This document shows, piece by piece, positions 11,984 through 24,752 of a stretch of 64,000 nt of DNA. The stretch is from Macrocystis pyrifera (lineage: Eukaryota; Sar; Phaeophyceae; Laminariales; Laminariaceae). Below the pieces are notes generated by a model. That model searched no databases and was not told the DNA's origin. It was given only the letters and a program-made list of their open reading frames with translations. Every line of letters begins with the position of its first letter. Within the stretch, counting starts at the first letter, position 1. The DNA is taken from assembly GCA_031763025.1 (NCBI GenBank), contig JASSKH010000010.1, positions 14,525,427 through 14,589,426 on the forward strand. Reading direction: 5' to 3'. A program made the translations under genes and the position numbers.

Positions 11984-12541
11984 GTTGGAATGTCTGGATA
12001 GGGATTGTTGAGACATGTTCTTGACCATATAGGAGATATCTTGCGTGAGAGGCTTGTAATAGGAGTACAAAGAGAAGGAGATATATCGGAACTGGTCTCT
12101 GTATCACGGTCTATTGAGAGGATGCGAGAAATGGTAGAGGACCAGTACAGCAGTAGCCCAATCAACGGAGCTAGAGATGATCTACGAGAGTGGAACGTTT
12201 GAATTCCGCGATCCGATGTGGTAATTCTGAGGCAATAGCGTACAAGAGAGAGACATGTTGGAAATAGCGAGAGGAGGGTTGTAGCTCTTGATGGGACAAC
12301 GGCACGCATTCCGTTGACTACGTGGGTTTAGGAAGACAATAACTGCAAGAGTATGATCAGAGCAGTTGGGCAAGCGAGCAGAGCAACGCATCCCCCCCTG
12401 TTCAGTGTGTGCGCATCCCAGGGACTCATCCAACTTCAGAAGTAATAAAATATGAAGCAAAATATCCTTGAATAGAACCGAACTGCAGTATCACAGCGAA
12501 CCTGGTTGAATTCTCTCGTATTTGGAGGGATAAGGAATCAC
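11984..12541 (+). repeat. 3' LTR of the Ty3/gypsy element
   Basis: This starts tgttggaatgtc and ends aaggaatca, about 555 bp. It shares its beginning and its final 100 bp or so with the 5' LTR, including gtgtgcgcatcccagggact and gcgaacctggttgaa. Confidence 0.75.
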
Positions 12542-13080
12542 TTTTCATCAGAGATCAAGCGGGGGTTTCCAGCTATACCGAAGGTTTTTTGGTGCGGGGA
12601 CGTAGACTGCCGGTTTTGCGGGATCCGTGCTGGATGGATCTTGCCCGCCGTAAGGAACAGGTAACCATGATTTTGTGATCTTTAAAAAACAGTTTTTTCT
12701 CTAAAAGGCTGCATTCGATTGGCGCGTGTATGGAGCTCCTCAATCGAGAAAGAGCCTCATAAAGCTTACGTGCACCGCTACCGCAAAGAGCGGACCCACG
12801 AGCCGTCGACGTGGCTTGAACGGCGAAAAAAAATTGGTCGCTTTGCTCCCTCGTTTTTGGCGCTTCGCGCCAATTTAATTTAATTGCCGGCTCCAGGTAA
12901 GACCATGGGCGTGCGGCCTGATTTTTGGGCCCAGGTGTGGTTCATGGTACGGTTGATGTTAGCAATTCCCTTTTGCTGCGTCAGCTGCAAGCTCGACCGA
13001 TTGGTTCGCTTCTAGGCTTTGCAAGCTGCGTGATCGTCAGTTCCCATCATGTTCTCGCACATCTACAGGTATCTCTCGAT
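12542..13080. other. Non-coding stretch between two elements
   Basis: No gene was seen. A short palindromic stretch (gcgcttcgcgcc with flanking bases) lies near 12859. The DNA grows GC-rich toward the next repeat. Confidence 0.4.
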
Positions 13081-14530
13081 TTGTTGTGTATCCTTCGAAT
13101 TGTCATGTTAACAGTATTCTCTGCGACGTCGGGGGGGGAGTCCCCTGGCGTGGTACGAGAGCCGCGGCATCGGCCGCTGACTCTCGTTGCCTTATCGTAC
13201 TGCCAGTACCCGGGAGTTCCCCCCCCCAGCCGACTGGCCGGGGCTCTAACAAACGCAGTCTCGGACGACCGAGACCCCCAATTGTAGAAAACCCTTGACA
13301 TGCCCCACTCTCCTGGTGAGAGCCCCGAATCGCTTCCAGTTAATCACAGATAATAATAAAAGTATAATACGGTGTGGCCAGCACCCTGTAGCCGCTCAGT
13401 TCCACCCACCTTCGAAAGAAGAAAGGGGCGGGTGGGCGGGAGAAACCACAACAGTAGGCCAAGCCTCTAGGCCTATCAATCGGCAGCGAGCAGTGCCATG
13501 CTCTGCTTGTGTACCTATCACGAGAAGCTAGGAGGGGGCACGGGACGAGTGTGGCCGTTCTTCTCTTCTCTCTGCCTCTGGGCAACTTCAGCTATTAGTT
13601 TCCGTCGGTAGAGTCCATGACTACAAATAGTTAATTCCGTCGGTTGTGAACAAAACGTGCATCTCACGTGAACTTAGAGATACTACGCTTTGTTGTATAT
13701 CCTTCGAATTGTCATGTTATTATTATTCTCTGCGACGTCGGGGGGGGAGTCCCCTGGCGTGGTACGAGAGCCGCGGCACCGGCCGCTGACTCTCGTTGCC
13801 TTATCGTACTGCCAGTACCCGGGAGTTCCCCCCCCCCAGCCGACTGGCCGGGGCTCTAACAAACGCAGTCTCGGACGACCGAGACCCCCAATTGTAGAAA
13901 ACCCTTGACATGCCCCACTCTCCTGGTGAGAGCCCCGAATCGCTACCAGTCAATCACAGATAATAATAAAAGTATAATACGGTGTGGCCAGCACCCTGCA
14001 GCCGCTCAGTTCCACCCACCTTCGAAAGAAGAAAGGGGCGGGTGGGCGGGAGAAACCACAACAGTAGGCCTATCCTGTAGGCCTATCAATCGGCAGCGAG
14101 CAGTGCCATGCTCTGCTTGTGTACCTATCACGAGAAGCTAGGAGGGGGCACGGGACGAGTGTGGCCGTTCTTCTCTTCTCTCTGCCTCTGGGCAACATCA
14201 GCTATTAGTTTCCGTCGGTAGAGTCCATGACTACAAATAGTTAATTCCGTCGGTTGTGAACAAAACGTGCATCTCACGTGAACTTAGAGATACTACGCTT
14301 TGTTGTATATCCTTCGAATTGCCATGTTATTATTATTCTCTGCGACGTCGGGGGGGGAGTCCCCTGGCGTGGTACGAGAGCCGCGGCACCGGCCGCTGAC
14401 TCTCGTTGCCTTATCGTACTGCCAGTACCCGGGAGTTCCCCCCCCCAGCCGACTGGCCGGGGCTCTAACAAACGCAGTCTCGGACGACCAAGACCTCCAA
14501 TGGTAGAAAACCATTGACATACCCCCATAC
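13081..14530. repeat. Tandem 610-bp direct repeats, 2.4 copies
   Basis: Copies begin at about 13081, 13690 and 14300, each with ttgttgt-atccttcgaattg. They contain tgcgacgtcgggggggagtc, an inner block around aaagaagaaaggggcgggtg, and end near cacgtgaacttagagatact. The third copy is cut after about 235 bp by the recombinase-bearing DNA, and the matching right-hand part reappears at 15345. Copies are nearly identical by eye. Confidence 0.9.
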
Positions 14531-14539
14531 CGAGGTCGC

Positions 14540-15340
14540 GTCGACACTACGGTGTTCGACCCCAAACAGTACCCTGACCTGACTGCCTCTGCCCTCTCTC
14601 ACCCGTCTCTGCTAGTTTACGAGATACGATACCCGCGTCCTCTGGGTTATTGCGGGTGTACGTCTTGGAAGACTCTGGGGACTTCCATCTGCCTTCTCTC
14701 TGAATCACCCTCTGCGGCACTTCCTCCCCCGCCGCTAGAGTGGTGGTTGCGCCGATACGCAATGAATGGAGGCCGACTTCGCTGGAGTCGTCTCCTGCTT
14801 CCGCTACCACTTCGCGGAGTGCCCCGAGGGCCTCCGTGTACCCCCACACTCTGACCTCATTACCGTACCGATACGACGACAGGGGGGCGCTTTCTGGCAA
14901 CGTCGGATATCCCGACAACAACTCCACCATGAGAGCGACGACACCGCCGCCTGCTTCTACCCCGGAACGCGCCCCGAAGGCGTCGTCGCGTGTGCGCACG
15001 ATAACCGATCCTTGCTGAGCCTGGCCGCCTTTATGGCCCCGAAATAGAACTTCGATGCTGATAGCCTGATGCCACTGCAGCGAGTTCAACCGCCGCCCCC
15101 CCGCGAATAACGCTATGTCCCCCCTCGTCAAGCAATGCACGGGGGTGTACTGCTCCGGACGAAGAGGTGGATATTTCGTCAGACCTCGCCATGAAAAAAT
15201 AGCCCAACGCTAGCAACAGCCAAAGCGCTCGGCCGCTCGGGCCCCACGACAGGGCCAGGCCCTGTCCTTCCAACAACATGTCCGATATAGGGCGCCGAAT
15301 TCCTTTCGGGGTACCGGCGGCAACGTCCGCCGCTGTTGCT
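14540..15340 (-). mobile_element. Tyrosine-recombinase element fossil (DIRS-like)
   Basis: The minus strand carries tyrosine recombinase blocks: LALGYFFMARSDEIS, an Arg-containing N-terminal catalytic block; the HxxR box HSLRIGATTTLAAG; and the C-terminal box GRWKSPESSKTYTRN with the catalytic Tyr, followed by a C-terminal tail. This combination is common in DIRS-like YR retrotransposons and related YR elements of algae and oomycetes. Position inside interrupted direct repeats (left copies to 14530, right copy from 15345) suggests the split direct repeats of PAT/DIRS types. No reverse transcriptase was seen, so the copy is partial, and the recombinase has at least one break. Confidence 0.75.
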
Positions 15341-15344
15341 GCTA

Positions 15345-15600
15345 GAAACCACAACAGTAGGCCTAGCCTCTTAGGCCTATCAATCGGCAGCGAGCAGTGC
15401 CGTGCTCTGCTTGTGCACCTATCACGGGAAGCTAGGAGGGGACACGGGACGAGTGTGGCCGTTCTTCTCTTCTCTCTGCCTCTGGGCAACTTCAGCTATT
15501 AGTTTCCGTCGGTAGAGCCCATGACTATAAATATTTAATTCCGTCGGTTGTGAACAAAACATGCATCTCACGTGAACGTAGAGATACTAAGCATAAATAA
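15345..15600. repeat. Right-hand partial copy of the 610-bp repeat
   Basis: This matches the right portion of the tandem copies (for example 13441-13690), from gaaaccacaacagtaggcc through cacgtgaacgtagagatact. A further 45-bp scrap of the same end lies at 16894-16937. Confidence 0.85.
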
Positions 15601-16029
15601 TTAAATTGTTATTGCCCTCGATGAAATGCATTCGAGCGCTGTTCTCAGTTTGCTTGTCTCTTTTTTTGTGAAGTCGCAGGTGGAGTTGTTGAGGGTGACG
15701 GGAGAGGCCAGTCGGGACCAGCACAGACGGAACCTCAGGCAGAGCGTCTACTTGTTGACTACCGGTACCACGTGTTATAGTACTCGGCGGGGACATATAT
15801 TCAGCAGCAGCAGCACACGAAGATGGCACGAGCACCCGCACCAGTACCACAGCAATGGGATCGATATTATTGAGGTGTAATTGGGTTTGCAGGGCTAAAT
15901 ACAAGACTGTTGGCCAATGAAAAACAAAACATGAACGGGGAGAGATCGCCAACAATCAGTCAGAGAGCTGATGACGCTCTCTTGGCCAAAGCAAAACATG
16001 TCGGTTGTTTATTACAACAAGTAAACGAC

Positions 16030-16890
16030 AGATTGACAAGTGATCTCTGTACCGCGAAATAGTTGTTGGCGAAGTGAGAACTGAGGTGGATGCATGCTCT
16101 AGGGGGCAAGAGCTTGCCGCTCGCCGCCGGCGTCCTACGGTATCCTCCCAAAACCTGAAAAAGGCCATTTTTTGTTGTGTGCTGTTACACATTCGACAGA
16201 TTGACGTATTTTCAACTGCCGGGTTATTATTTTGGCGAGTACCGAAACATACAATGAGGATCGCAAAATACAAACAAAGGCGAAAAGTAGAGAGTAATCA
16301 ACTAACTGCTGTTGTAAAAGACCTACGATAGTATGCAATTTTGGGTCATTCTTTTTGCGAGCACCGAAACATACGACAAGGATCGCAAAATACAAATAAA
16401 GGCGAAAAGTAGAAAGTAATCAACCAACTGATGTTGTACAAGACCTACGATAGTTCGTATGCATTTTTTTAGTAGTTTGTAATTTTTTAATAGTACTCGT
16501 AGATAATTTTGTTGTCGCACAAGAAGTAATCCACTCCTGTTGTTGTAATGTAAAATACCTGCTTGTGCTATAGTATGCGAAGTTGTTGTTGGCCAAATGA
16601 GAAATGAGGTGGATACATGCTGTAGGGGGCAAAAAACATGACTAAGTACTATGGAAATATCATATCGTATAGGGGGTATATATAGGGTAGCCCTATACTG
16701 ATACCAGGCTCTACTGCTATAGTATGCGAATGACGACGCTTTGTTGGCCAATGAAAAAACATTTTGTGGGTTGTTACACATTCGACAGATTGGCATGTAT
16801 TTTCAACTGGCGGGTTGTTATTGGCGAGTACCGAAACATACGATGAGGATCGCAAACAAATAAAGGCGAAAAGTATAAAGTAATCCACTG
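16030..16890. repeat. Degenerate tandem repeat with roughly 500-bp unit
   Basis: The block ggcgagtaccgaaacatac...aggcgaaaagta occurs at about 16235, 16356 and 16823. Two further blocks, tgttggc...gaggtgga..catgct (16063, 16582) and acacattcgacagattg (16187, 16778), are also duplicated in the same order. No coding potential was recognised. Confidence 0.75.
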
Positions 16891-16939
16891 CTGCCTGCAT
16901 CTCACGTGAACTTAGAGATACTAAGCATAAATAATGAAA

Positions 16940-18670
16940 TGCGATCGCTGCCTTCCTCTGCCTGTGCCTGACTCTAGGCTGGAGTTTCTGCATTTTGCTT
17001 GCCATAGGGTGCGGATTATAGTATGTGACTTATATACCAGGTAATAGGTACATAGTATAGTAATAGTGGACCTGCTCTAGTCACCATTATGGAACATGGA
17101 GGGAAAAGATCGCAACTAATAGTTCAGTAATCGTATTAGCATTGTAGAAAATGACAACGACATGCGTTGCCGTGCTTTGCCCTACTGTAGGTGTTACCAT
17201 AGTACGTGCGTGTATGGTGATCGGGGTGGTAGTGGTCGGTGTTAGGGTTGCGGTAAGAGTTCGATTGGGAACTGCGGATCCGAGCAGTTGCCGAACAGCA
17301 ACAAGTGACAACCAACCTGATTTTGGTTACAGTACTTCAACAATCGTAGTAGCATTGGCATTTCCTCTGGCAAACCTATTCTGTTGACGAGCATATGCCG
17401 GTACGTAATAATACCAGTACGAGTGTGTTTGTGTACATACATGTACGTGCATAACACCCATGGGTAGCATTCCCCAGTCGTGATTATATCGCCATCGTAA
17501 GGATTAGGGATGTTCAAGGTGAAACGTTTGCTTTATGCCTTTTACATGGTATGGCGGTTCACAATGAACAGGACCATACTCCATGGACCAGGACCAATAA
17601 ACTATCAACCTTTTACACAGATGACCTCACGTCCACAAAAAAAAAAACTGACTATTTTTTCGTACAGTATGTAGTGTACATCCTTGTACTAAATATGATG
17701 CAATCGTCGTGGGGTACAACGCGTACGTCCTCCGCTCGTCGGCTATGTACGCCACGAAACGGGCATCATGACAACTGTGAATAGCTGGCAATTGCTCAAT
17801 ACCAGGTATTAGGTACTCTACTGTTGGTGTTTATCGAATTCCACAGCAGTGTCAACAAACCGGAGTCTCGTAGAACGCATGCTACTTTTTTTACCAACCT
17901 TCACCTTCGAAGTATGCGTGCCCGTCTTTGTTCAAGCTATTTCGAGTCCAATCTTTCACTCTCACCAGGCGTGACTTACGCACGTTTTCCTTCCGACGAT
18001 CCCTATCGATACACACCGATACCGCGACGGATATCGACAGCTGACAGACACACCAGCGGCCTGTCCAGCGGCATGTGCCTCCCTACTCTCAGCATCTAGG
18101 CTGCCGTGTGCGTGAAGGCACGCAATTCCTACCCGAGCACTGCAATTTCCGTACGTCACGATTTGCAATATTGAAGTTACCTTGGGGTAGTTCACCGGCG
18201 CAACTACCAGCTAAAAGCCGACGCGTTCAAACGACGTGTATATGATGAAGCGAAACTGCCACATTCAAATACAGAAGCTCAAGATGTAAATCTCCACCTC
18301 AACCTCATATTATTCGAAACTGTTACGTACGTATTAAAACCGCCGTTGCACTAAACAATAAGAAAAAAAAAAAGAAACGAAGTCTCGCTCATCTCCAACA
18401 AAAAGCGCACACACCAAGAATACGCATACACGTATTGTAGACCACTCTAAAACCTAAACACTCTGTAGCACGCGCGATGGAAGCATCACACGCAGCTTGC
18501 ACAGATGGGTTTCGATGAACAATTCGATCTCACAGCTGAGGTGTCATTTTGACATATACATGCACGTACTCGCATATTTCACCCCAAGTGTAGGTGCAGA
18601 CCGGCATCTTGTGCCGGGCTTGACTCGAAAACAGAGGGCAGGGTACTTTGGGAAGTGATGGAAGATACGG
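16940..18670. other. No supported gene (downstream of the p34 gene)
   Basis: Only short unrelated open frames and A/T runs were found. This is probably intergenic DNA beyond the stop codon of the p34 gene at 18677. Confidence 0.4.
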
Positions 18671-18676
18671 TTTCTT

Positions 18677-21600
18677 CTAGTGTCCGTTGACAGTCCCCCT
18701 CGTCAACGGTTTCCTCTTGTTCCCCGTGACTTTCTTCGGCCACGCCCTTGTGCCACAGGTCGTGCACACCGGAGAGAACTCGCAGAATACGGACAAGCAC
18801 ACCGAGCATCTGTCCAAAAAGGGCAGCGAAAGCAAAAACAAACACAAAGGTCAGAGGACAGGCGAGGCTACCAAAACTATCGTGTGGAGAGGCGGGGGAG
18901 GGGCCTAGTATATTTGGGGGAGGGGGCAGGGAGTCGTGCTTTCTTCGAACACGATGCAGCTGGTAGGTCAGACATCCACCAATCCGGCGAGGGCATGTAT
19001 GACGAAACACGGTGGCACTACTTTAACAAGTCAATATCGTATCGGTGATTTACCCTTCAAAGACTATTGTTGACATTCCCCAGAAATGAGTTCCTCTGCA
19101 GAACCACGAACTGCCGTGCAGAAAAACGTGCGTGTTTCATCCAACGCAAGAAGCGCAACGAATGGAAGGCTGATGATAGCGTCGACAGGCAAAACAGACA
19201 GATGAGCTCACACGTAGGCGATGTCGACGATCCGCTTGTGGCAGAAGCATGCGGCCCTAAAGTCCACGCTCTGCTGCTTGCGGAGCTTGAGATACTTGCG
19301 GCAGCTTTGGCTTGGCAAGAAGGTAGTCAAGAGGTACTGCGCTATTCCCACTTCTTTGTGCTCCAGGTACAATCCCTCTGAGGCCCCATTCGCCACCCAG
19401 CGAGATCAGCGCAACATGAATCGCGCACACGGAACAGGGGGACAGAAGTCAGCGTGGATGATGCTACAGTTCGCGGATTTCTAGCTTCTCGTATACGGAA
19501 CTAAGTATCTTCTCGACATCCAACTGTACTGGAGGTGCTACTGTACGTCCTAGTAGCTCTGGCGCAAGACACTTTGTTTGTAGCACACCCAATACTAGAG
19601 CCACAACAATCAGGTGCATAACAAGAACCCGAAACGAACGATGTGCCTCACGAAATTCTACTGTAGAAAAGGAATAACCACGACAACAAGCAACAGAATG
19701 AGCGAGGAAAACCCCCCGTCATCTCCCGCGGCTCTCTCACTCGTCAGGTAGGCTGCCTGCTGTAGAAAAGTGGAGGATTCCCCAAGCACGGCGCAGTCCA
19801 CCAGCACGCCCGCCTTTTGCGCCGAAAAAATCGCGTTCATGACGGAGTTGTACGTCTCCGGCACGTCAGGAGCCCCCGAGAACACAAGGGCGCGCGCCTG
19901 TATCGCCATGAAAGGTCAAGCGAGACGAGAGTAGTGTCGACATGAGGCCACATCTCGGGGATACTATTAATACATGACAAGGAGGAGGACTGCTGAAGCG
20001 AAGAAACCTACCGTTGCGTCTATGCCATAGAATCTATATTCATGTTGCTGTAGTTGCCTCTCAGTTTTAATGGGTGGTGCAACATATTTTTCACACTTCA
20101 GCGGGACTGCAGCTGCCATTCTCCCGCTACTCCCGCTGCTCTCTACATATCATGCGCTATTGCCGACTTTTATCTCTGTTTGCACTTCCCCCTCCGTTTG
20201 TCTGGCCCGTTTCCTCTCTTCTTCCTTCTCCGTCCTTGTTCCTCCTCTCCTTCCGAGGTTCGCCTTCAGGAGCTACAAGGCGCATGCTCGGTGACAAGGT
20301 CGTGTTCAAATTGAAAGCGCAAAGGTCGTAAAGCCGTGATGGTGAATGCTCGACACCTCAAGACACACGAGATTACTCGAAGGAGGAGGGACCGGTGGTT
20401 ATCGGGGGGTTACACACTGACCTGAATAGCTGGCGTCTCTCGCAGTTTTCGGTTAACGTAGCAGAGCCCCTTTGACAGGCCTCCTGCCAGCGTGCACCCC
20501 GCCCTCGTTCCATCGGAATTGTCTAAGAAACGAAAAATAACGCGGCACAGCAATCCACATCCAAGGTCAACGAGGGGGCGGGAAAGCGCGACGAAGTGAG
20601 CGGGAGGCGAAAGTACACAACTAGACACGTAAAACACGCTTCGTGAGATCATCGTGCGTATATTTTTTGTTGCAGGAGTCCTGAGGGTGTAGACAAAACA
20701 CCCTCAACGGGCATACAGAGGTACTGCAGTAAAGCACGTCAAGATAAACGCGAAAAACAGTCGGATGTGGGGCGTGCAGGCAGGGATATGACGCAAGTGC
20801 TCCTCCACATGACTGGTACACGAGCTCGGCATAAGACCCACCTCCCAGCTCCCATGAGAGCCATTCATGTGTGGCGCTACTTGCAACACTATGAACGGAA
20901 GCGTTAGGTCTCGCGTTTACATCTTTCTCGATGTTTCCTTCGTATTGTTCACCAGGCGCCAGTTATGAGAATCATGAACTTGCCTCTGGAGTGCTCCCTT
21001 TCAACTAATCGCCCCAGGCTGTCCCACAGACATTGCTGAAATTCCTTTGTACTGACTGAGCCGGTGCCGAGGGACCGATGATCGCGCTCCATAGCAAGCG
21101 TGGGAAAGACGACGGTGCTGATTTGGGGGGGCGGGTGCGGGGACAAGGGGTGACGTGAAAAGTGTCAAAATTGGTTATGGTTGACCCGGTACCGATGACC
21201 TACGTATACAGTTAATCTAAGTATATGCCATGTACGTGTTTGCCTTCTTTCATGATTATGGTGGTATGATATGCTAGCGGACTGCGCCTCTTGATGGGGA
21301 AATAGAGAGCACGGGAAATGCCAGTGCTGCGTGTCGATCGTTCTTATCGAAGCGACGGCCGGAGGCGGGCCGCTGTCCCATGTGGGTCGCCGAGAAATAT
21401 TTGGCAAACAAAGGTTTAAGGTTATACTGTTAAGATTACTCTTGGTCAATCGGGATGAAATCCTCGCAAGGCCACGTTACCTCTTGAGCTGGCCGCTGGC
21501 CGCACAGTCGTTGTCGGTTTCTGCTGGTGTTGTATTTCTTGCTGTAGTGCACTGCTTACGGCAATGCGCTCCTATAACGTTCGTACCTGGTACGTACCTG

Positions 21601-24600
21601 GTACCTCGTACACACTTTGGTATCTTAACTTCACAAATATCGGGAAAGCATTCTTTGGAAACCGTGCGTGTTCCGGTACGTACTTTAATACCTGGTACAT
21701 ACGAGTACTATTTTAATAGGGGTCAGGTAAAGATAGAATAGCTGTCGTTAGGAACTCGAGCAGCAGGATATTTACAACTGTTAGGGACGGGACTGGAGGC
21801 CTGTTTTGACCCGAAAAAGCGGCAGGCAATTCGAATCGACCAGCCAAACTATATTAAAAAATCTGAAAAAGTAAAACTACCGCTATACTCCCAACCACTC
21901 CCAACTGCTTGGGGTTAGTGTGGATGCATAGTGAACTTGTATATGCTATTTCTCTAAGGTGGGGATGAAATCGATCTTGACGTCATACAGACATCTAACA
22001 CAGGCACATACCGTTCGGATGACTTGTTTTATTAGCACAGGAGTACAAACTGACGTCTTTATAGACTAAAAGGTGCGGAACAATATGTTTATCCTGTGGT
22101 TTTTGCCTCTTGCTCTATGGCGTGCTTTGAGTAGTGCGGAGACATGTCATACTCTGGATTGCAATGTGCGGCATACAGCAAAACAAACCCCGGTCGAATC
22201 GACGTAGTATCCGTAGAGAACGATCTGGCGGAAAATTGCCCCTTCAGTCACTTTTTCGGGACCACGACAGTCAACTTCGAACAGAAGGAATCTCGGCCAA
22301 GGGCAAAAGGAAAACAATTGCCCAAGTGCACCGGGAGGCATATCTGCAGCGTACAGATCGTAGCGTCCACGAGGCGTCGGCGATCGTGTGCCGATCGAAC
22401 GTTGTTGTCTGCCGTGGCATCGCGGGGGGCGAGGACAGCCGCGATCGGGCTCTGTAGCAGCGAGACGCCAGTCATGTCGAGACTGCTCAGGCAAAGGCAT
22501 CCCTGGAATCAGCCTCTCGTACGATTTTCGACCAAGAATCGAAGCTCAACCTGGAGCAGCTTAGGCGCGAGACGAACGAGGCCCTCGCAGAATTCCAAGC
22601 TGACCTGCGCGAACAACAGAAATCTGCGCATCGGCAAGAGGTCAACCTTGTTGCCACCAAGGCGCGGTCGGTAGAGCTGGCGGAGAGGTTGTCTAAGATG
22701 CGTCAACAAGGAAGAGAGCTGGCAAAGCAAAATACCACCCTACTCCAGGAATTTGGTATGGCGGCTGGCGAATGGGCTCCATCTCGTGGCGGGGGGACAG
22801 GGGGGGAGGTGAGCGAGAGGTCGCTCCAACGCGACTTCATGCACGAGAAGATCAAGGTGTCGCAGCTCAAGCGGAAGGCGAAGGTCATGGAACCCTTGTT
22901 CGCCAAGTTGAAGACCAAGACTGGGAGTCTCCAGAAACAGGTGATCCGGGCTTTCATACTTGCACACCCTGGACAGCTCATGAGCTAGTTCATCTATCGT
23001 GTATAGCTCAAGCTTCGAAAACATGCGCAGATGAGCTACCGTCTATAGCTCAAGCCGGGGGAAACATGTGTAGCTCATGTAGCTCCTATAGCTCATCTAG
23101 GGCGCTGATGAGCTGTAGATGAGCTATCTTCTGTAGCTCAAGCCTTCAAAACATGTGCAGATGAGCTACCACTTTTAGCTCAAGACTTCAAAACATGTGC
23201 AGATGAGCTACCACCTATAGCTCAAGCCTTCAAAACATGTGCAGATGAGCTACCACCTACCAGGTATACCTCAAGACTTCAAAACATGTGCAGATGAGCT
23301 ACCACCTACAGCTCAAGCCTTCAAAACATGTGCAGATGAGCTACCGCCTATAGCTCAAGCACGGGAAACATGTGCACATGAGCTATCGCCTATAGCTCAC
23401 CCCCGGAAAATGTAATCATAGCTCATGCACGCAGCTCATTGCAGCTCTTTCTCGGCAACACATAGACAAGTAGCTGAAAAAGCCAACCCTCCAGGACAAC
23501 TGCGTATGTATAGGAATAATATGGGTTCGGCCTGGGTTTGATCGTTGTCCTTATCCACATCGATGACGTTGTTCGTGGGGTCCACATCCATCGATGGATC
23601 CGGTTGCTGCCCGTCGCCCTGGTCTACGTCCGAAGCGCCGCTAGAGCTGCTACTCCGGGTCGTGGGCATGCTAGGGGTGTTTCTGTGTGGTATCCATGTT
23701 GTATTCTGTTCGAGCGCCTCTTGTGGTGTGCATGGTGACAGCTGACAGCTGCAAAATATAGAAGTTGTCAAAAAACGAAAATTCAAATTATGTTGGGTGT
23801 CGACCTATCGTCAGGTATCTTCAGAACAGCAGATCCGATCTCATATCATATCACATACTGCTGTACCTGGTACGTACAAAAAAAATGTGGTTGTTTGTGT
23901 TGATATCGTTCTATTCTGCGTACTTGTATTGGCCATTTATACAGCTCATGAACTACAGTAGCTCATCTATCCCCTGTAGCTCAAGCTTGGAAAACATGTG
24001 CAGATGAGCTATCGCCTATAGCTCAAGCTTTGAAAACATGTGCAGATGAGCTACCGCCTATAGCTCAAGCTTCGAAAACATGTGCAGATGAGCTACCGCC
24101 TATAGCTCAAGCTTCGAAAACATGTGCAGATGAGCTACCGCCTATAGCTCATCTCGGGGGTAGATGAGCTAGGTCATGTAGCTCCTATAGCTCACTCTGG
24201 AGATATATGTGCAGATGAGCTATCCTCTATAGCCCAAGCTTGGAAAACATGTGCAGATGAGCTACTCTCCTATAGCTCAAGTCAGGAAAACGTGCATAGC
24301 TCACGTAGCTCACGTAGCTCACCAGTGAGCTAGCTCCTTAAAGAGCTAGCTCGAGCTACCGTGAGCTGATCTGTCCGAGGTGTGCATACTTGCTATTTTT
24401 AACGGCTAATTTGTTGTGATAATAAACACAAACCTGAAAAACTTACTGATACACCACACACAACTGGCACGTACGAGTATCATGGCTTATTCGTTTTTGG
24501 TGTTATATAGGTAAACGATTTGATTCGTTTCGCTTTCGTACCTGCTGCTGCCAGGTACAATATACCAGGTATAACGTACTGCCATTTTCTATCTATAGAA

Positions 24601-24715
24601 ATATGTTGGAAACGAAAAAATCGTGCCTCGCTGATGCTGCTGGTGCTTCCAGGTGACACGGAAAAGCGAGAGGCTGGTGGCTTACAACGCGAAAGCTTCT
24701 ACGGAGGAAATGGGC

Positions 24716-24752
<37 letters not shown>

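Larger units (their letters stand above)
2903..12541 (+). mobile_element. Ty3/gypsy-type LTR retrotransposon with chromodomain, decayed
   Basis: A 9.6-kb LTR element fossil. Related terminal direct repeats lie at both ends. Inside, in plus-strand order, are a coiled-coil gag-like region, an aspartic protease motif (ALLDTGSPASF), reverse transcriptase (RT core FIDDIV), RNase H, a zinc-binding integrase N-terminus, the integrase core and a chromodomain-like tail. The PR-RT-RH-INT order and the tail fit the chromovirus branch of Ty3/gypsy. The element is clearly broken: pol is spread over several frames, with roughly ten or more breaks, and the gag region is rearranged as an inverted duplication. 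The ends differ enough to suggest an old insertion. No convincing target-site duplication was found. Confidence 0.9.

Noticed and set aside
22976-24375. Regular short repeats resembling a CRISPR array
   Set aside because: Units are contiguous without unique spacers, are internally self-complementary and vary gradually, so they are minisatellites; the genome is eukaryotic and no cas-like gene is present.
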